Shown piece after piece: positions 10,895 through 20,768 of a stretch of DNA of 64,000 nucleotides. Position 1 is the stretch's first letter, and every line of letters begins with the position of its first letter. Under the pieces are notes generated by a model. The model was not told the DNA's origin. It searched no databases and was given only the letters and a program-made list of their open reading frames with translations. The stretch covers positions 310,001-374,000 of the forward strand of contig NZ_CP010907.1 in assembly GCF_000971765.1 (NCBI RefSeq). Reading direction: 5' to 3'. A program made the position numbers and the translations under genes. This stretch comes from Candidatus Pantoea carbekii. GTDB taxonomy: Bacteria; Pseudomonadota; Gammaproteobacteria; Enterobacterales; Enterobacteriaceae.

Positions 10895-11566
10895 CAACTA
10901 CTTTTCTTCTCAATTAAGATGTTTTATAAATTTTTAAAGTAATATTAATTATGACATATATATGCTAAATAAGAAAAAATTTTAATAACTTTCTGATTTT
11001 ATAATACTTTTTAGTTTTTTAAAATACTATATATAGTTATTAAGCCTTAGCAATTAATCAATCTTAGTAATTACTATATGTAAATTATTTAAGATAATAT
11101 TATTATTTCTACAATAGAACTAATGATCTAGATTACCGATTCAATTATAATTATATAAGGGGATTTTTCTTTTGTTGTATCTATACATTGCATTGGTTAT
11201 AAATACCGGCAATTTAGATTTTTTTAAAAGAATACAAACGAATAACACATGCTGCATCTTTTTTCCAAAAAGCTTTTTTAGTGAGATATCATACAGATGA
11301 TCAGATTGTAGATGTTTTAATGTCAATCAAACAGTATTGAGGTTACTTTTACACTACAAATTCATAAAAAAATTTAATGATGATGATATCACGTTGAATC
11401 AATATATAATATTTTCTGCACATACATTCTTTGCGAGTTAATACAATGTATTAGTTTACTTGTAGTTAATAATACTAATTTTAGTATGATACGTAATGAT
11501 TTTGATATTTGAGTTCGATTAGAATCAAGTACCGTAAGTATTTTACTATATTTTGATGAGAGATTA
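10895..11566 (-). pseudogene. znuC: Decayed znuC (zinc ABC transporter ATPase)
   Basis: On the minus strand, LKHLQSDHLYDISLKKLFGK and then KMQHVLFVCILLKKSKLPVF match ZnuC [20 protein letters not shown] and [20 protein letters not shown]: the ABC signature LSGGE has become LFGKK and the Walker B aspartate is gone. Upstream, YVQKILYIDST matches YVPQKLYLDTT. The Walker A region is not recognisable and stops interrupt the frame. The gene order znuC-znuB, divergent from znuA, is that of E. coli. The start is approximate. Confidence 0.83.
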
Positions 11567-11699
11567 ATATTTTTTAATATTACATGTGACTATAACTACA
11601 TAAATATTTATTTAACTTTGATAAAAAAAGAAATTAATATGCTAGTAAACTTAATAGTACAATTTAATTTGTATATGTAACATTGTTACATGAATTGGT

Positions 11700-12610
11700 T
11701 TACAACATCAAATAATGTATTATGCTTGGTAATTAAAAGTATTTTATTTTTAAATTTTTTTTTGATTATTGTTGTTATATAATTTTCTAACATGTTGACG
11801 GTTAGGACATCAATTAAACTTATTGGATTTATTTTCTCTTCTATAATACTAATAGAATTATATTCAATTGAATTATTTTGACAGATAATGCTTTTAAACT
11901 TTATGCAGCATTGTATTTATCTAAACTAAAACGGATAACATGGATAGTCTAGAAAAAGAATGTTTTCTTATTAGACATTTTGCTAAACTCTCATTAAAAA
12001 ATTTGCACAGTTCTAATATACTTAAATTTAAAAAACTTCTAGTCAAAAAACCCATAAATAGAAAAACATTAGAAACTTCTAATCCGCAGCATAATAAAAT
12101 AACATTATTGCTTCGTAATGCATATATACATTTAAATATACATATATAGATTTTAAAAATATATAATTTATGGAAAGTTATTAGAACTAATTTTATAGAA
12201 CCTAGCTTAGTACTAAATTTAAATCTTAAGTCTCTCAAATTAGAGTTATTAAGGACAGATAAACATATAAAAATACAACTTCTTTCAGAATGAACAAATA
12301 TTTATTATTTTTATGATCCTTATACTGATGTTAAAAAACATTACGGTTTATGATTCATAACTTATTTTGTACTTAATTCTAAAATCCCAATAGCTACCGG
12401 ACAATGAAATCAAGTAAGCATATCAATCCATTGATATTGGATTACAAGTTAAACTAGCTATCCATTAATGGTATGTTTCTATTACACAGTTACCTTAGAG
12501 TAATTTTAATTCTTTCGTTACAGAAATTAACATTAATAAAGATTGCTACAGCTATCTAAAATTTTTTTACGACTTCGCAAGAATATATTATTTGCTTCAG
12601 TAACTACAAT
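11700..12610 (+). pseudogene. znuA: Decayed znuA (periplasmic zinc-binding protein)
   Basis: Forward frames read SIKLIGFIFSSI at about 11806, matching ZnuA SLKPVGFIASAI. Next come EKECFLIRHFAKL and FKKLLVKKPIN (11952-12060), matching EMEAFMQKPVSKL and VKPLLMKSIHG. Then YYFYDPYTDVKKHYGL (about 12310) matches YFVFHDAYGYFEKQFGL, and MFLLHSYLRVILILS (about 12470) matches VFAEPQFRPAVVESV. The His-rich loop is gone and in-frame stops are present, so it is not functional. Divergent from the znuC ghost, as in E. coli. Confidence 0.82.
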
Positions 12611-12999
12611 AAATCAATTAAATTAATTTAATATTTTTTAAATGCTGTTTATATTTAATAATTGTGATTATTTCATCAGTGATTTATTGTTAATTGTCTT
12701 AAATTGAGAAGGACTTAAAAGATCTTAATAAGATAAATATCAATCCAACAAAAAAAAGAAGTAAGTAAGAAATTTTCTCAAAACTTAAATTAAAATTAAC
12801 AGATAATCTTCACAATTAATATTAGTATGATATTATAAATAATGTAGAACATAGTGGAAAGATTCAATCAATTAAAATTGACGAAATAATTTTTTTAAAA
12901 CATACATAGTTTAAAATTATTTTTAATTTTTTAATATCTTAGATTCTTTAAAAAATCATACATACAATTATGTAAATTGCTTATTCTAAAAGGCAACTT
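12611..12999. other. Spacer upstream of lpxM
   Basis: A+T-rich, no open frame. E. coli has the murein endopeptidase gene mepM here; the space is too short for it (about 390 bases against 1.3 kb) and I recognise no trace, so it is probably deleted. It must contain the lpxM promoter. Confidence 0.5.
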
Positions 13000-13986
13000 A
13001 TGAAAACTAGAAAAACAAGCAACATAAAAAATAAAATTGAATTTGTTCCAGTTTTTAAAAGTTCCTTTTTACGCCCAAAATACTGGTTCAGTTGGCTAGT
13101 AATTAGTTTCTTAATATGTATGTCTATGTTATCTGTTAAAATACGTGATCCTATTTTAAATGTATTAGGAAAATTAATTAGCAAATTAGCAAAAAATGCG
13201 CGTCGTCGAGCACGTATTAATCTTTATTATTGCTTACCCGAACTGAATGAAGTACAACGTGAACAGATTATTGAAAATATGTTTTCTACTGCATTACAGG
13301 CTATAGTTATGATGGTAGAGTTAGCTCTATACAACTCGAAAAATTTACGTAAACGTATAGAATGGTATGGTCGTGAAATCATTGATGCATTAAAAAATAA
13401 AAAAGAAAATGTTATATTTCTTGTACCTCATGGTTGGAGTGTAGATATGCCAGCTATGTTATTAGCTTCTGAAGGTAAGATGATGGCTGCCATGTTCCAT
13501 CATCAAAGTGATTTGTTGATAGACTATTTATGGAATACTATACGCCGTCGCTTTGGAGGTCGCATGCATGCTCGCAAAGATGGCATAAAACCTTTTGTTA
13601 ATTCTATACGTCAAGGTTATTACGGTTACTATTTACCCGATCAAGATTATGGAACCGAAAATAGTGAATTCGTAGATTTTTTTGCTACTTATAAAGCCAC
13701 ATTGACTGTCTTAGGTCGTCTCATGAAAGTATGTCATGCATGTATAGTTCCAATGTTTCCAGTATATAATAGTATGACACATCGTCTAGAGATTTATGTA
13801 CGTCCAGCAATGAATGATCTCTTAAGCGCTGATAATAAAACATTAGCTCGTCGTGTAAATGAAGAGATAGAAAAATTTGTACGACCTTTTCCTGAACAAT
13901 ATACCTGGGTTTTAAAGTTGTTAAAGACACGAAAACAAGGAGAGATAGAACCCTATGCGCGTAATGATTTATATCCATTAAAATAG
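13000..13986 (+). CDS. lpxM: Lipid A secondary acyltransferase LpxM
   Basis: Adds the last (myristoyl) acyl chain to Kdo2-lipid A at the inner membrane. 328 residues, close to 323 in E. coli. An N-terminal membrane anchor (about residues 28-46, WFSWLVISFLICMSML) precedes the acyltransferase domain with the catalytic HX4D-type motif PHGWSVDMPAML, then RRRFGGRMHARKDGIKPF and YYLPDQDYG, which are signature LpxL/LpxM segments. The C-terminus (VLKLLKTRKQGEIEPY) is that of LpxM rather than LpxL. AAAAGG lies 8 bases before the ATG. Retention implies an LPS-bearing outer membrane with fully acylated lipid A. Confidence 0.95.
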   Translation: MKTRKTSNIKNKIEFVPVFKSSFLRPKYWFSWLVISFLICMSMLSVKIRDPILNVLGKLISKLAKNARRRARINLYYCLPELNEVQREQIIENMFSTALQAIVMMVELALYNSKNLRKRIEWYGREIIDALKNKKENVIFLVPHGWSVDMPAMLLASEGKMMAAMFHHQSDLLIDYLWNTIRRRFGGRMHARKDGIKPFVNSIRQGYYGYYLPDQDYGTENSEFVDFFATYKATLTVLGRLMKVCHACIVPMFPVYNSMTHRLEIYVRPAMNDLLSADNKTLARRVNEEIEKFVRPFPEQYTWVLKLLKTRKQGEIEPYARNDLYPLK

Positions 13987-14055
13987 AGCATTCATTGGTT
14001 TCAATTCATCAACGTCTAATTGATTTATTTATTAACTATTTTTCTATTTTAAATA

Positions 14056-14086
14056 AAATTTATATTTATGTAATAAATATAAATTT
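14056..14086. repeat. 13-bp perfect hairpin behind lpxM
   Basis: AAATTTATATTTA (14056-14068), loop TGTAA, then TAAATATAAATTT (14074-14086). It lies 70 bases after the lpxM stop and between lpxM and the convergent pykA ghost, a place where a bidirectional terminator would be expected. All A+T pairs. Confidence 0.6.
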
Positions 14087-14154
14087 AGTTATTCATATAT
14101 AAAGACAGGCTTAATAAATTTTTTAAAAATAAATCGAAAAATCAAAAATTACAC

Positions 14155-15316
14155 TCAACATTGCTGTAGATATAAAAGACCGATAGTATTAGCAATATCT
14201 ATCTTGCCATTACATCACCTTGAGTGACCGTTAGTAAATTATCTGATAAAAAATCTTTTCCTTTGCTAAAGGCAAAGTACCATAAAAAGCTCATATATTA
14301 TTACTACTATCGAAATACAGCAGTATCTATCCCACGATAGAGTGAGATCAAGTTTATAATTTACCTTTACATGGCATGATGTGGCAAATCGGTAAGTACG
14401 ATGTGATACGTAAAGTCATTAATGCAATTCATTAAAATAGAAATTATCTGTTGCATATTTCAACATCTCATATTAAAAATATTATTAGAAATATGAGTAA
14501 CATGAATTTTTGTACTTAAAAATACTTTAGCTAATAGCGATACAGTTACTACTGCATATTAATTAATAGCAGTTTCTGCTGATACCTTTACAATATTAGT
14601 ACTATTTGGAAAAGCTTTATTCATTCATTACTACATTTTATATAGCAATCAGATTAATAATCATCAATTATATCATTTGAGTAGTAGTAATAATAGCATG
14701 ATTTAATTAATAAGGATGACGAATTAATTTTTTAAATTTCTATTAAGTTAGCACAAAAATATGTATGTTTTATTATTAAATAGAACTACGTCGACACTAA
14801 CTTTTTTGAGAACTCTTATGCACTACTTTTAGAACTTTCAGTTTTATATACTCATCGTCGAATAACAAAATATCGTTTCGAATATATATTTTAAAAAGTT
14901 TTTGTAATTGACACTAATTTTTTGTTTATCTGATTGACTTTGATGTAAATTTGCATTTAGCAAATATTTAACTCCAATTTATAAAAATATCTTCTTTTCT
15001 TTAAAAGTCAAAATTGTATCTTATAGTTTTGTACATCAACTAAAATAGCTATATAATGACTTAATTTTATTTTACGCCCTATATGTACTTACATGAATAG
15101 ACTTTTAAAAATTGTGATCAATATTAGTAGTTAATTTCAAAATTATAATGTTCTTAGTTCTTCTAACATGTTTATGCATAGAAGACTCCATTAATCACCT
15201 ATTCTTATGTAGAATGAAAATACCTTTCCATCACATATTGAATATGATCATGAATAGTTCTAAACTTCAAATTTAGAATACAGATATATTTATTTTTTTA
15301 ATTGTAATTTTGGCAT
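14155..15316 (-). pseudogene. pykA: Decayed pykA (pyruvate kinase II) with internal deletion
   Basis: Starts at ATG 15314-15316 with MPKLQLKKINI against PykA MSRRLRRTKIV. Then TILTFKEKKIFL and GVKYLLNANL (about 15000) match [22 protein letters not shown] in two pieces, and NDILLFDDEYIKLKVLKV (about 14870) matches GDILLLDDGRVQLKVLEV. Next KLIRHPY and LNHAIITTQMI match [26 protein letters not shown] (about 14580) matches LSAETA, ALMTLRITSYLPI matches ALMTSRISSGLPI, and LTVTQGDVMA matches VIVTQGDVMS at the end. Roughly 100 residues of the TIM barrel before QMM are deleted, and many stops and frameshifts occur. Length about 1.16 kb against 1.44 kb. Orientation and place between lpxM and zwf match E. 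coli. Confidence 0.9.
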
Positions 15317-16330
15317 ACTATCTAATATTGAAAAATATGGTTCTTGTTATGTTTTAATTTGATGTAGGTACTTGTAATATTAATATATCGTATATTTATA
15401 TTAAGTTATTTATGCTTGTATAATTTTTAACACTTTTCTGTCGATATGGAAATAGTTCTTTTATAAATATATTTTTTAAAAAAAACTGCTATTATCAATG
15501 CTTATAAATGTCATAGTTAAATATTAAACATAACAAGTCTAAAACTAAGCTTCTATGTAAATAATAAGTTTAATTGATCAATATTGCTTATTAAACTCTA
15601 TAATTTAATAATAATATTAAGCATAACTGACACTTTTTAAAAAATCTACTTAATTGCAATAAAAAATAAATTTCAAAATTTATAAAGTTAGTTATTTTCA
15701 TCGTTAAAAGATATTTATTTAGACAACACTACAAATACAATATCCACGTGCAATCATGTACGTTATTAATTTAATCTTAAAATATATTTAAAATATTGCG
15801 AAAATTTTAATACATCTTATTTACTGCCATTGATCTATAATTATTTTGTTTTTTAAGTTTTGATGTTATAAAAACACACCTTTTATTTCTTGGAATACAC
15901 AATTTATATTAACTGGAAGTTAAAATTGAACAAATTGATATTGTTATCTTTCAATGTATTTACATATTTAATTTATAATATCTATTAATTAAAAGCATAC
16001 ATTAAGGTTAGTTATACTTTTAAGAATTGAACTATATGTAATGTACATTTATTTTTTTAAGATCGCTTATAAAAGTTACAGTTGTAATATTATAAAAATA
16101 AATATAAACATTTTAGTAATCTGATTGCGAATAAATTTACTACTATTGAGTTAAATTAAAATACCAAAAATACTTATACAAATACTTTAACTACATCTAT
16201 CCTACATTAAGAATATTATATCAGATTTATGTCCAAATAAGCAAGAAACATACTGTACTTAAAAATAAGAAAATATAAGTATTAGTAATTTATATGTAAT
16301 CATAAGAATAATACTCATATATGCGTACAG
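15317..16330. other. Spacer between the pykA ghost and zwf
   Basis: About 1 kb, highly A+T-rich. The regulator gene hexR stands here in E. coli, divergent from zwf. I compared the minus-strand frames with the HexR HTH and SIS regions and did not find a convincing match, so hexR is lost or unrecognisable. The zwf promoter must lie near the right end. Confidence 0.5.
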
Positions 16331-16338
16331 TAAGGAGG
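16331..16338 (+). promoter_or_regulatory. Shine-Dalgarno that fixes the zwf start
   Basis: TAAGGAGG is a near-perfect anti-16S complement 9 bases before ATG 16348. An in-frame ATG at 16321 lies upstream of it and would add nine residues absent from other Zwf proteins, so 16348 is the start. Confidence 0.85.
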
Positions 16339-16347
16339 AAAAGCAAA

Positions 16348-17823
16348 ATGACATTTGTAGAAATAGCCGAAGCATGTGATTTGGTAATTTTCGGTGCTAA
16401 AGGTGATCTTGCACGACGAAAATTATTACCTTCATTATATCAATTAGAAAAAGCTACTCAAATGCATGTAGCTACACGTATTATTGGAGTAGGACGTGCA
16501 GATTGGAATAAGGAAGAATATATAAAAGTAGTACGTGAAGCGTTAGAAAATTTTATGCAAGAAAAAATTGACGAAACAGTATGGTTTAATCTTAGTAGAC
16601 GTCTAGATTTCTGCAATTTAGATGTTAATCAAACTTCACATTTTGCCAAACTAGGCAAAATGCTTGATCAAAAAAATCGAATTACTATTAATTATTTTGC
16701 TATGCCACCATCTACTTTTGCTAATATTTGTAAGGGCTTAGGCAATGCAAAACTTAACTCTAAACCAACACGTGTAGTAATGGAAAAGCCTCTTGGAACC
16801 TCTTTGCTAACATCACAAGAAATCAATAATAATGTCGGAAAATTTTTTGAAGAAAGTCAAGTTTTTCGTATAGATCATTATCTTGGTAAAGAAACAGTAC
16901 TCAATCTACTTGCATTACGATTCGCAAATTCCATTTTTATTAATAATTGGGATAATCGTGCTATTGATCATGTACAGATAACTGTAGCAGAAAAAGTAGG
17001 CATAGAAGGTCGTTGGGGTTATTTCGATAAAGTCGGTCAAATGCGTGATATGATTCAAAATCACTTACTTCAGATACTGAGCATGATTGCGATGTCCCCA
17101 TTATCGGATCTGAGTGCTGATGCAATACGTGATGAAAAAGTTAAAGTTCTTAATTCATTGCGTTTCATTGATCATAAAAATGTGCTTGAAAAGACTGTAC
17201 GTGGTCAATACACTGCTGGTTATATACAAGGAAAACAAGTGCCTGGTTATCTAGAAGAAAAAGGTGCAAACAAACTGAGCAATACTGAAACGTTTGTAGC
17301 TATTCGTGTTGATATTGATAATTGGCGTTGGGCAGGAGTCCCATTCTATCTACGTACCGGTAAACGTTTACCAACAAAGTGCTCAGAAGTAGTAGTATAC
17401 TTTAAAAGTCCACAAATTAATCTATTTAAAGATTCGTATACTAAATTACCGAAAAATAAATTAACTATTCGTTTACAACCAGATGAAGGGGTCGATATAG
17501 AAATTTTAAATAAAGTACCAGGGCTTGATCATAAACATAAATTACAGACTACTAAATTAGATTTAAGTTATTCGCAAACTTTTAATCAATCACATTTAGC
17601 TGATGCGTATGAACGTCTTTTATTAGAAAATATGCGAGGTATTCAAGCACTTTTTGTTCGTCGTGATGAAGTAGAAGCAGCTTGGAGTTGGGTTGATTCA
17701 ATTATTAATGCATGGAGTGTAAACGCAGATTCACTAGAATCATATAAAGCGGGCACCTGGGGACCCATATCTTCTATGACAATGATTACTCGAGATGGTC
17801 GTTGTTGGAATGAATTTCAATAA
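16348..17823 (+). CDS. zwf: Glucose-6-phosphate 1-dehydrogenase
   Basis: First enzyme of the oxidative pentose-phosphate pathway; oxidises glucose-6-phosphate and reduces NADP+. 491 residues from the start chosen by the strong ribosome-binding site, equal to E. coli. Features: dinucleotide motif FGAKGDLARRKL near residue 13, the active-site signature RIDHYLGKE, and EKPLGTS before it. All are intact, as is the C-terminal ITRDGRCWNEF. In E. coli edd and eda follow; here nothing recognisable does, which fits loss of the Entner-Doudoroff branch with use of Zwf for NADPH and pentoses. Confidence 0.97.
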   Translation: MTFVEIAEACDLVIFGAKGDLARRKLLPSLYQLEKATQMHVATRIIGVGRADWNKEEYIKVVREALENFMQEKIDETVWFNLSRRLDFCNLDVNQTSHFAKLGKMLDQKNRITINYFAMPPSTFANICKGLGNAKLNSKPTRVVMEKPLGTSLLTSQEINNNVGKFFEESQVFRIDHYLGKETVLNLLALRFANSIFINNWDNRAIDHVQITVAEKVGIEGRWGYFDKVGQMRDMIQNHLLQILSMIAMSPLSDLSADAIRDEKVKVLNSLRFIDHKNVLEKTVRGQYTAGYIQGKQVPGYLEEKGANKLSNTETFVAIRVDIDNWRWAGVPFYLRTGKRLPTKCSEVVVYFKSPQINLFKDSYTKLPKNKLTIRLQPDEGVDIEILNKVPGLDHKHKLQTTKLDLSYSQTFNQSHLADAYERLLLENMRGIQALFVRRDEVEAAWSWVDSIINAWSVNADSLESYKAGTWGPISSMTMITRDGRCWNEFQ

Positions 17824-19422
17824 TAAAATTTAACAATCAAATTTTCGAATAGAAATTCATTAAATATTCATTGGTAATTTTAAATTTTATATTATTTTAA
17901 TTTATTTAAGTGGAGTATAGATATAATTATCATTACATACAAAGAAAAACCTATACAATTTACTACTGTATCTTATGTGAATTTGATTAATACTATAGCT
18001 ATGAATTACAATTCAGAGAATATATATATTTTAACTAAAGATAAAGAATTAATTGTTTACTTAACACAAATTGCATACATAAAATATATTTTCTAATTTT
18101 TATAAGAAAATATATGAATTTTTCTAAAACTTATTTAGAGTTAAGTATACATATATGTAGCTATACAAATATTAATAAAATGTAAAATTTTGAGATAGTC
18201 GAATAAAAATTATTGAAATTGTATTAAATTTTTTATAATCTTTTGTAGTTATTATAATATTAATGAAATATTCATATATATTTATTTTATTAAAAAAGAA
18301 ATAATCTCATAAAAATGTAATTTCTATTATTTATTAAAAATTAAAATTTCTTATAAATAAAAGTAAAAACCACAGATATTAGAAACTCATATTACTATTA
18401 CATTATTGGAATAATATATGTAAGAATAATTTAGAAAATTAATTTTCTCTTTCTATCTTTTAAAAGGACTATTTGTATTTAATTTAATATAAACGTAGTG
18501 TTATAGATCTATCTTTAATAGATCGCAAAATCTTAAAAATCATTTTTTATGATATATTTTAAAAAATTATTTATTACTACTAAATCCTTTTCAATGCATT
18601 GTTTCTTATATTTAACTTCTTTAATTTAAATATTATTAAATAATATTTATTAAGAAATATTTCGTTAATGAATATTATCCAATACGTAGATTACAACAAT
18701 AACTATATTATAGTTATTGCATTTAATAAGTTGAATTTTTTAATTTAAAAGGTATTTATTTTGATTTAAAAATCAATATTTTTATTATTTTTAATCAAAT
18801 TGAAATAAAAGAAAAAATATTTATTTTTCTTTTATAATGTATAATAATACAAAGATTATATTGAATATGTTATGATGTTTTACTATCATAAATACGATAT
18901 TTGAATTACAACAACTCTAATTTGTATATATGAATATTGATAAATAATTATATTGACATCTCTATGTGATTTGATTATTATCTTAATAATAACATAAACG
19001 TTTTACGCTGATTATTTTGAATTTATCAACATTTAAATATGTTACACATATATTTAGATATTATTTGTCTCTATGTAAATTGACTAAAAATGATCTATCA
19101 ATATTATTTGATATAATCTATATTATTTTCTAAATAAATCTATTTTTGATCACAATATCATATTTTATATTATAGAATATTCATAACATTAAATATATAA
19201 CAAGATATTAAAATCTATTCGTTAATAAAATATATTTTTTATTATTTTATATTTAATACTAGTATTATTAAATAGGTGGTATAATGTAAAAATTAAAGAT
19301 ATATCCGTATGTTCAATCTATAATAACAAAAAATTAAATAGTATTTCGTAATGTGCTCATTATACTGAAATAAGTATTCATGATTAATTGAATTGGTAAA
19401 TCTGTTATAATTAGGAAATCTC
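17824..19422. other. 1.6-kb gene-free spacer between zwf and proQ
   Basis: No open frame and no recognised ghost (edd, eda and msrC were considered). Contains an 11-bp hairpin at 18697-18719 (CAATAACTATA, T, TATAGTTATTG) and a near-consensus promoter at 18953-18981. Composition is close to pure A+T. Confidence 0.55.
18953..18981 (+). promoter_or_regulatory. Near-consensus sigma-70 promoter upstream of proQ
   Basis: TTGACA (18953-18958), 17-base spacer, TATTAT (18976-18981). Hexamer and spacing quality stand out from the spacer. The nearest forward gene is proQ, 440 bases further on; either proQ has a long leader or the promoter belonged to a lost upstream gene such as msrC. In A+T-rich DNA such matches also arise by chance. 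Confidence 0.4.
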
Positions 19423-20115
19423 ATGGAAAATCAACTTAAGTTGAAAAGCAGTAAAGAGGTCATCTTATTTCTGGCAGAACGTTTTCCGCAATGTTTTAGC
19501 ATAAAAAGTGAAGTGCGTCCGCTTAAAATAGGGATTTTTCAGGATATAATAGAACGTATTCAAGATGAAAATAAGATGAGTAAAACACAATTACGTGCAG
19601 CATTACGTCTGTATACCTCGAGCTGGCGTTACCTGTATTGCATTAAAATTGGTGTGAATCGCATCGATCTTGATGGTAACATTTGTGGTGTTTTAAACAA
19701 ACAACATGTTGAATATGCGCGTAAAAAATTAGAAGAAGCAAAATTGCGTGTTCGAACACAGCGTGAGTATCTTAAAAATAAGAAACGAGCAGTTTTTGAA
19801 AACGCGACAAATCAAAATAATCACGATCGTTTAAATACATCTGTCATGCCATACGACAAAAATATATCGCCACTCCATCAATCTAAAGTAAAATGTTCAG
19901 ATATTATATCGAATATTTCTAATAATATTGATCAAAATTTATTATATAAACCTTTCATTGATATTACAACATTACAAGTTGGACAAAATGTCAAAATAAA
20001 AGTTGGAAAAGACATCGTGGATGCGACAATTATTGAAATTACTAAAGATGATATTCGCGTAAGATTAGAATCTGGTATGTCTATTATTGTACATACAGAA
20101 CATTTACAAGCATAA
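19423..20115 (+). CDS. proQ: RNA chaperone ProQ
   Basis: Global RNA-binding protein of the ProQ/FinO family; binds structured small RNAs and mRNA 3' ends. 230 residues, like E. coli (232). The FinO-like domain covers about residues 1-120 (SKEVILFLAERFPQCFS, RPLKIGIFQDI, LRAALRLYTSSWRYLYC). A lysine-rich linker follows; it is less basic than in E. coli and rich in Asn and Ser. The Tudor-like C-terminal domain is about 178-230 (LQVGQNVKIKVGKD, ITKDDIRVRLESGMS). AGGAA lies 7 bases before the ATG. In E. coli the protease gene prc follows; it is deleted here. Confidence 0.96.
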   Translation: MENQLKLKSSKEVILFLAERFPQCFSIKSEVRPLKIGIFQDIIERIQDENKMSKTQLRAALRLYTSSWRYLYCIKIGVNRIDLDGNICGVLNKQHVEYARKKLEEAKLRVRTQREYLKNKKRAVFENATNQNNHDRLNTSVMPYDKNISPLHQSKVKCSDIISNISNNIDQNLLYKPFIDITTLQVGQNVKIKVGKDIVDATIIEITKDDIRVRLESGMSIIVHTEHLQA

Positions 20116-20131
20116 TTTACAAAAAAAACAG

Positions 20132-20151
20132 GTTAGTAATATTTTACTAAC
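20132..20151 (-). terminator. Hairpin with a minus-strand T-tract, behind proQ
   Basis: GTTAGTAA, TATT, TTACTAAC. Read on the minus strand the stem is followed by CCTGTTTTTTTT, a good terminator; on the + strand it has an A-tract before and no T-run after. It would block transcription entering proQ from the right and may weakly end proQ. Confidence 0.5.
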
Positions 20152-20768
20152 AATCATATTATATATTGTGTGTAATATGAAAATTTCTATAATTTAATTG
20201 GTAAGAAATGTAAAATAAAATCACTATACTCAATTATAATATAAAAAAATTTAACTTTTTAATATTTTCCAAATGTTAAAAAAATTTCCATTTTAATTAA
20301 TAACCATTAGTTACTATTAGTGATACTTGTATTTACGAACTTATGTTCAACTAATATTGAACATATTTATTTGTTCTAAAAATATTTTTCATAAATAATT
20401 ATATATACGCATGAAAAACTATTATAAATAATATTTTTAAATGATACATTATAAAGTAGAATGTCTAATATAAATATGAAATATATATTGAAAAGTAGCG
20501 AAACATTATTTTTAATTTAAAGATTAAGAAACATCTTAAATATTTTTTCTTAATCATATTAATATTTATAAATATAAAATTGATTAGAAATGTATTAAAT
20601 TTCTTTTTTGTAGTTTTTGTATATTTTAAATTAATTTGCAATAATGAATGTTAACTAAGGTACTTTTTTATATCTCTATAATTGTTATATACTATTCATT
20701 ACTAATGCTTACTGAAAAGTAAAACATATATATAAATGTATTTTGGATATTTAAAAGGTCCATATATT
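20152..20768. other. Spacer between proQ and htpX
   Basis: About 600 bases with no frame. The tail-specific protease gene prc lies between these genes in E. coli but is 2 kb long, so it has been removed. No remnant recognised. Confidence 0.5.

Noticed and set aside
11508-11530. T-arm-like GAGTTCGATTAGAATC
   Set aside because: Falls inside the znuC ghost and lacks the remaining tRNA parts.
11940-12149. 69-residue forward frame as a new small gene
   Set aside because: It aligns with an internal part of ZnuA (EMEAFMQKPVSKL and VKPLLMKSI), so it is a fragment of the pseudogene.
11921-12238. 105-residue minus-strand frame
   Set aside because: Antisense to the znuA ghost, whose forward reading matches ZnuA; the frame is a by-product of low stop density.
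12263-12420. First taken as a mepM (murein endopeptidase) remnant
   Set aside because: The block YYFYDPYTDVKKHYGL fits ZnuA (YFVFHDAYGYFEKQFGL) much better and continues the same alignment upstream.
19401-19411. TGTTATAAT just before proQ as its promoter
   Set aside because: Transcription would start about 5 bases before the ATG and exclude the AGGAA ribosome-binding site; more likely chance.
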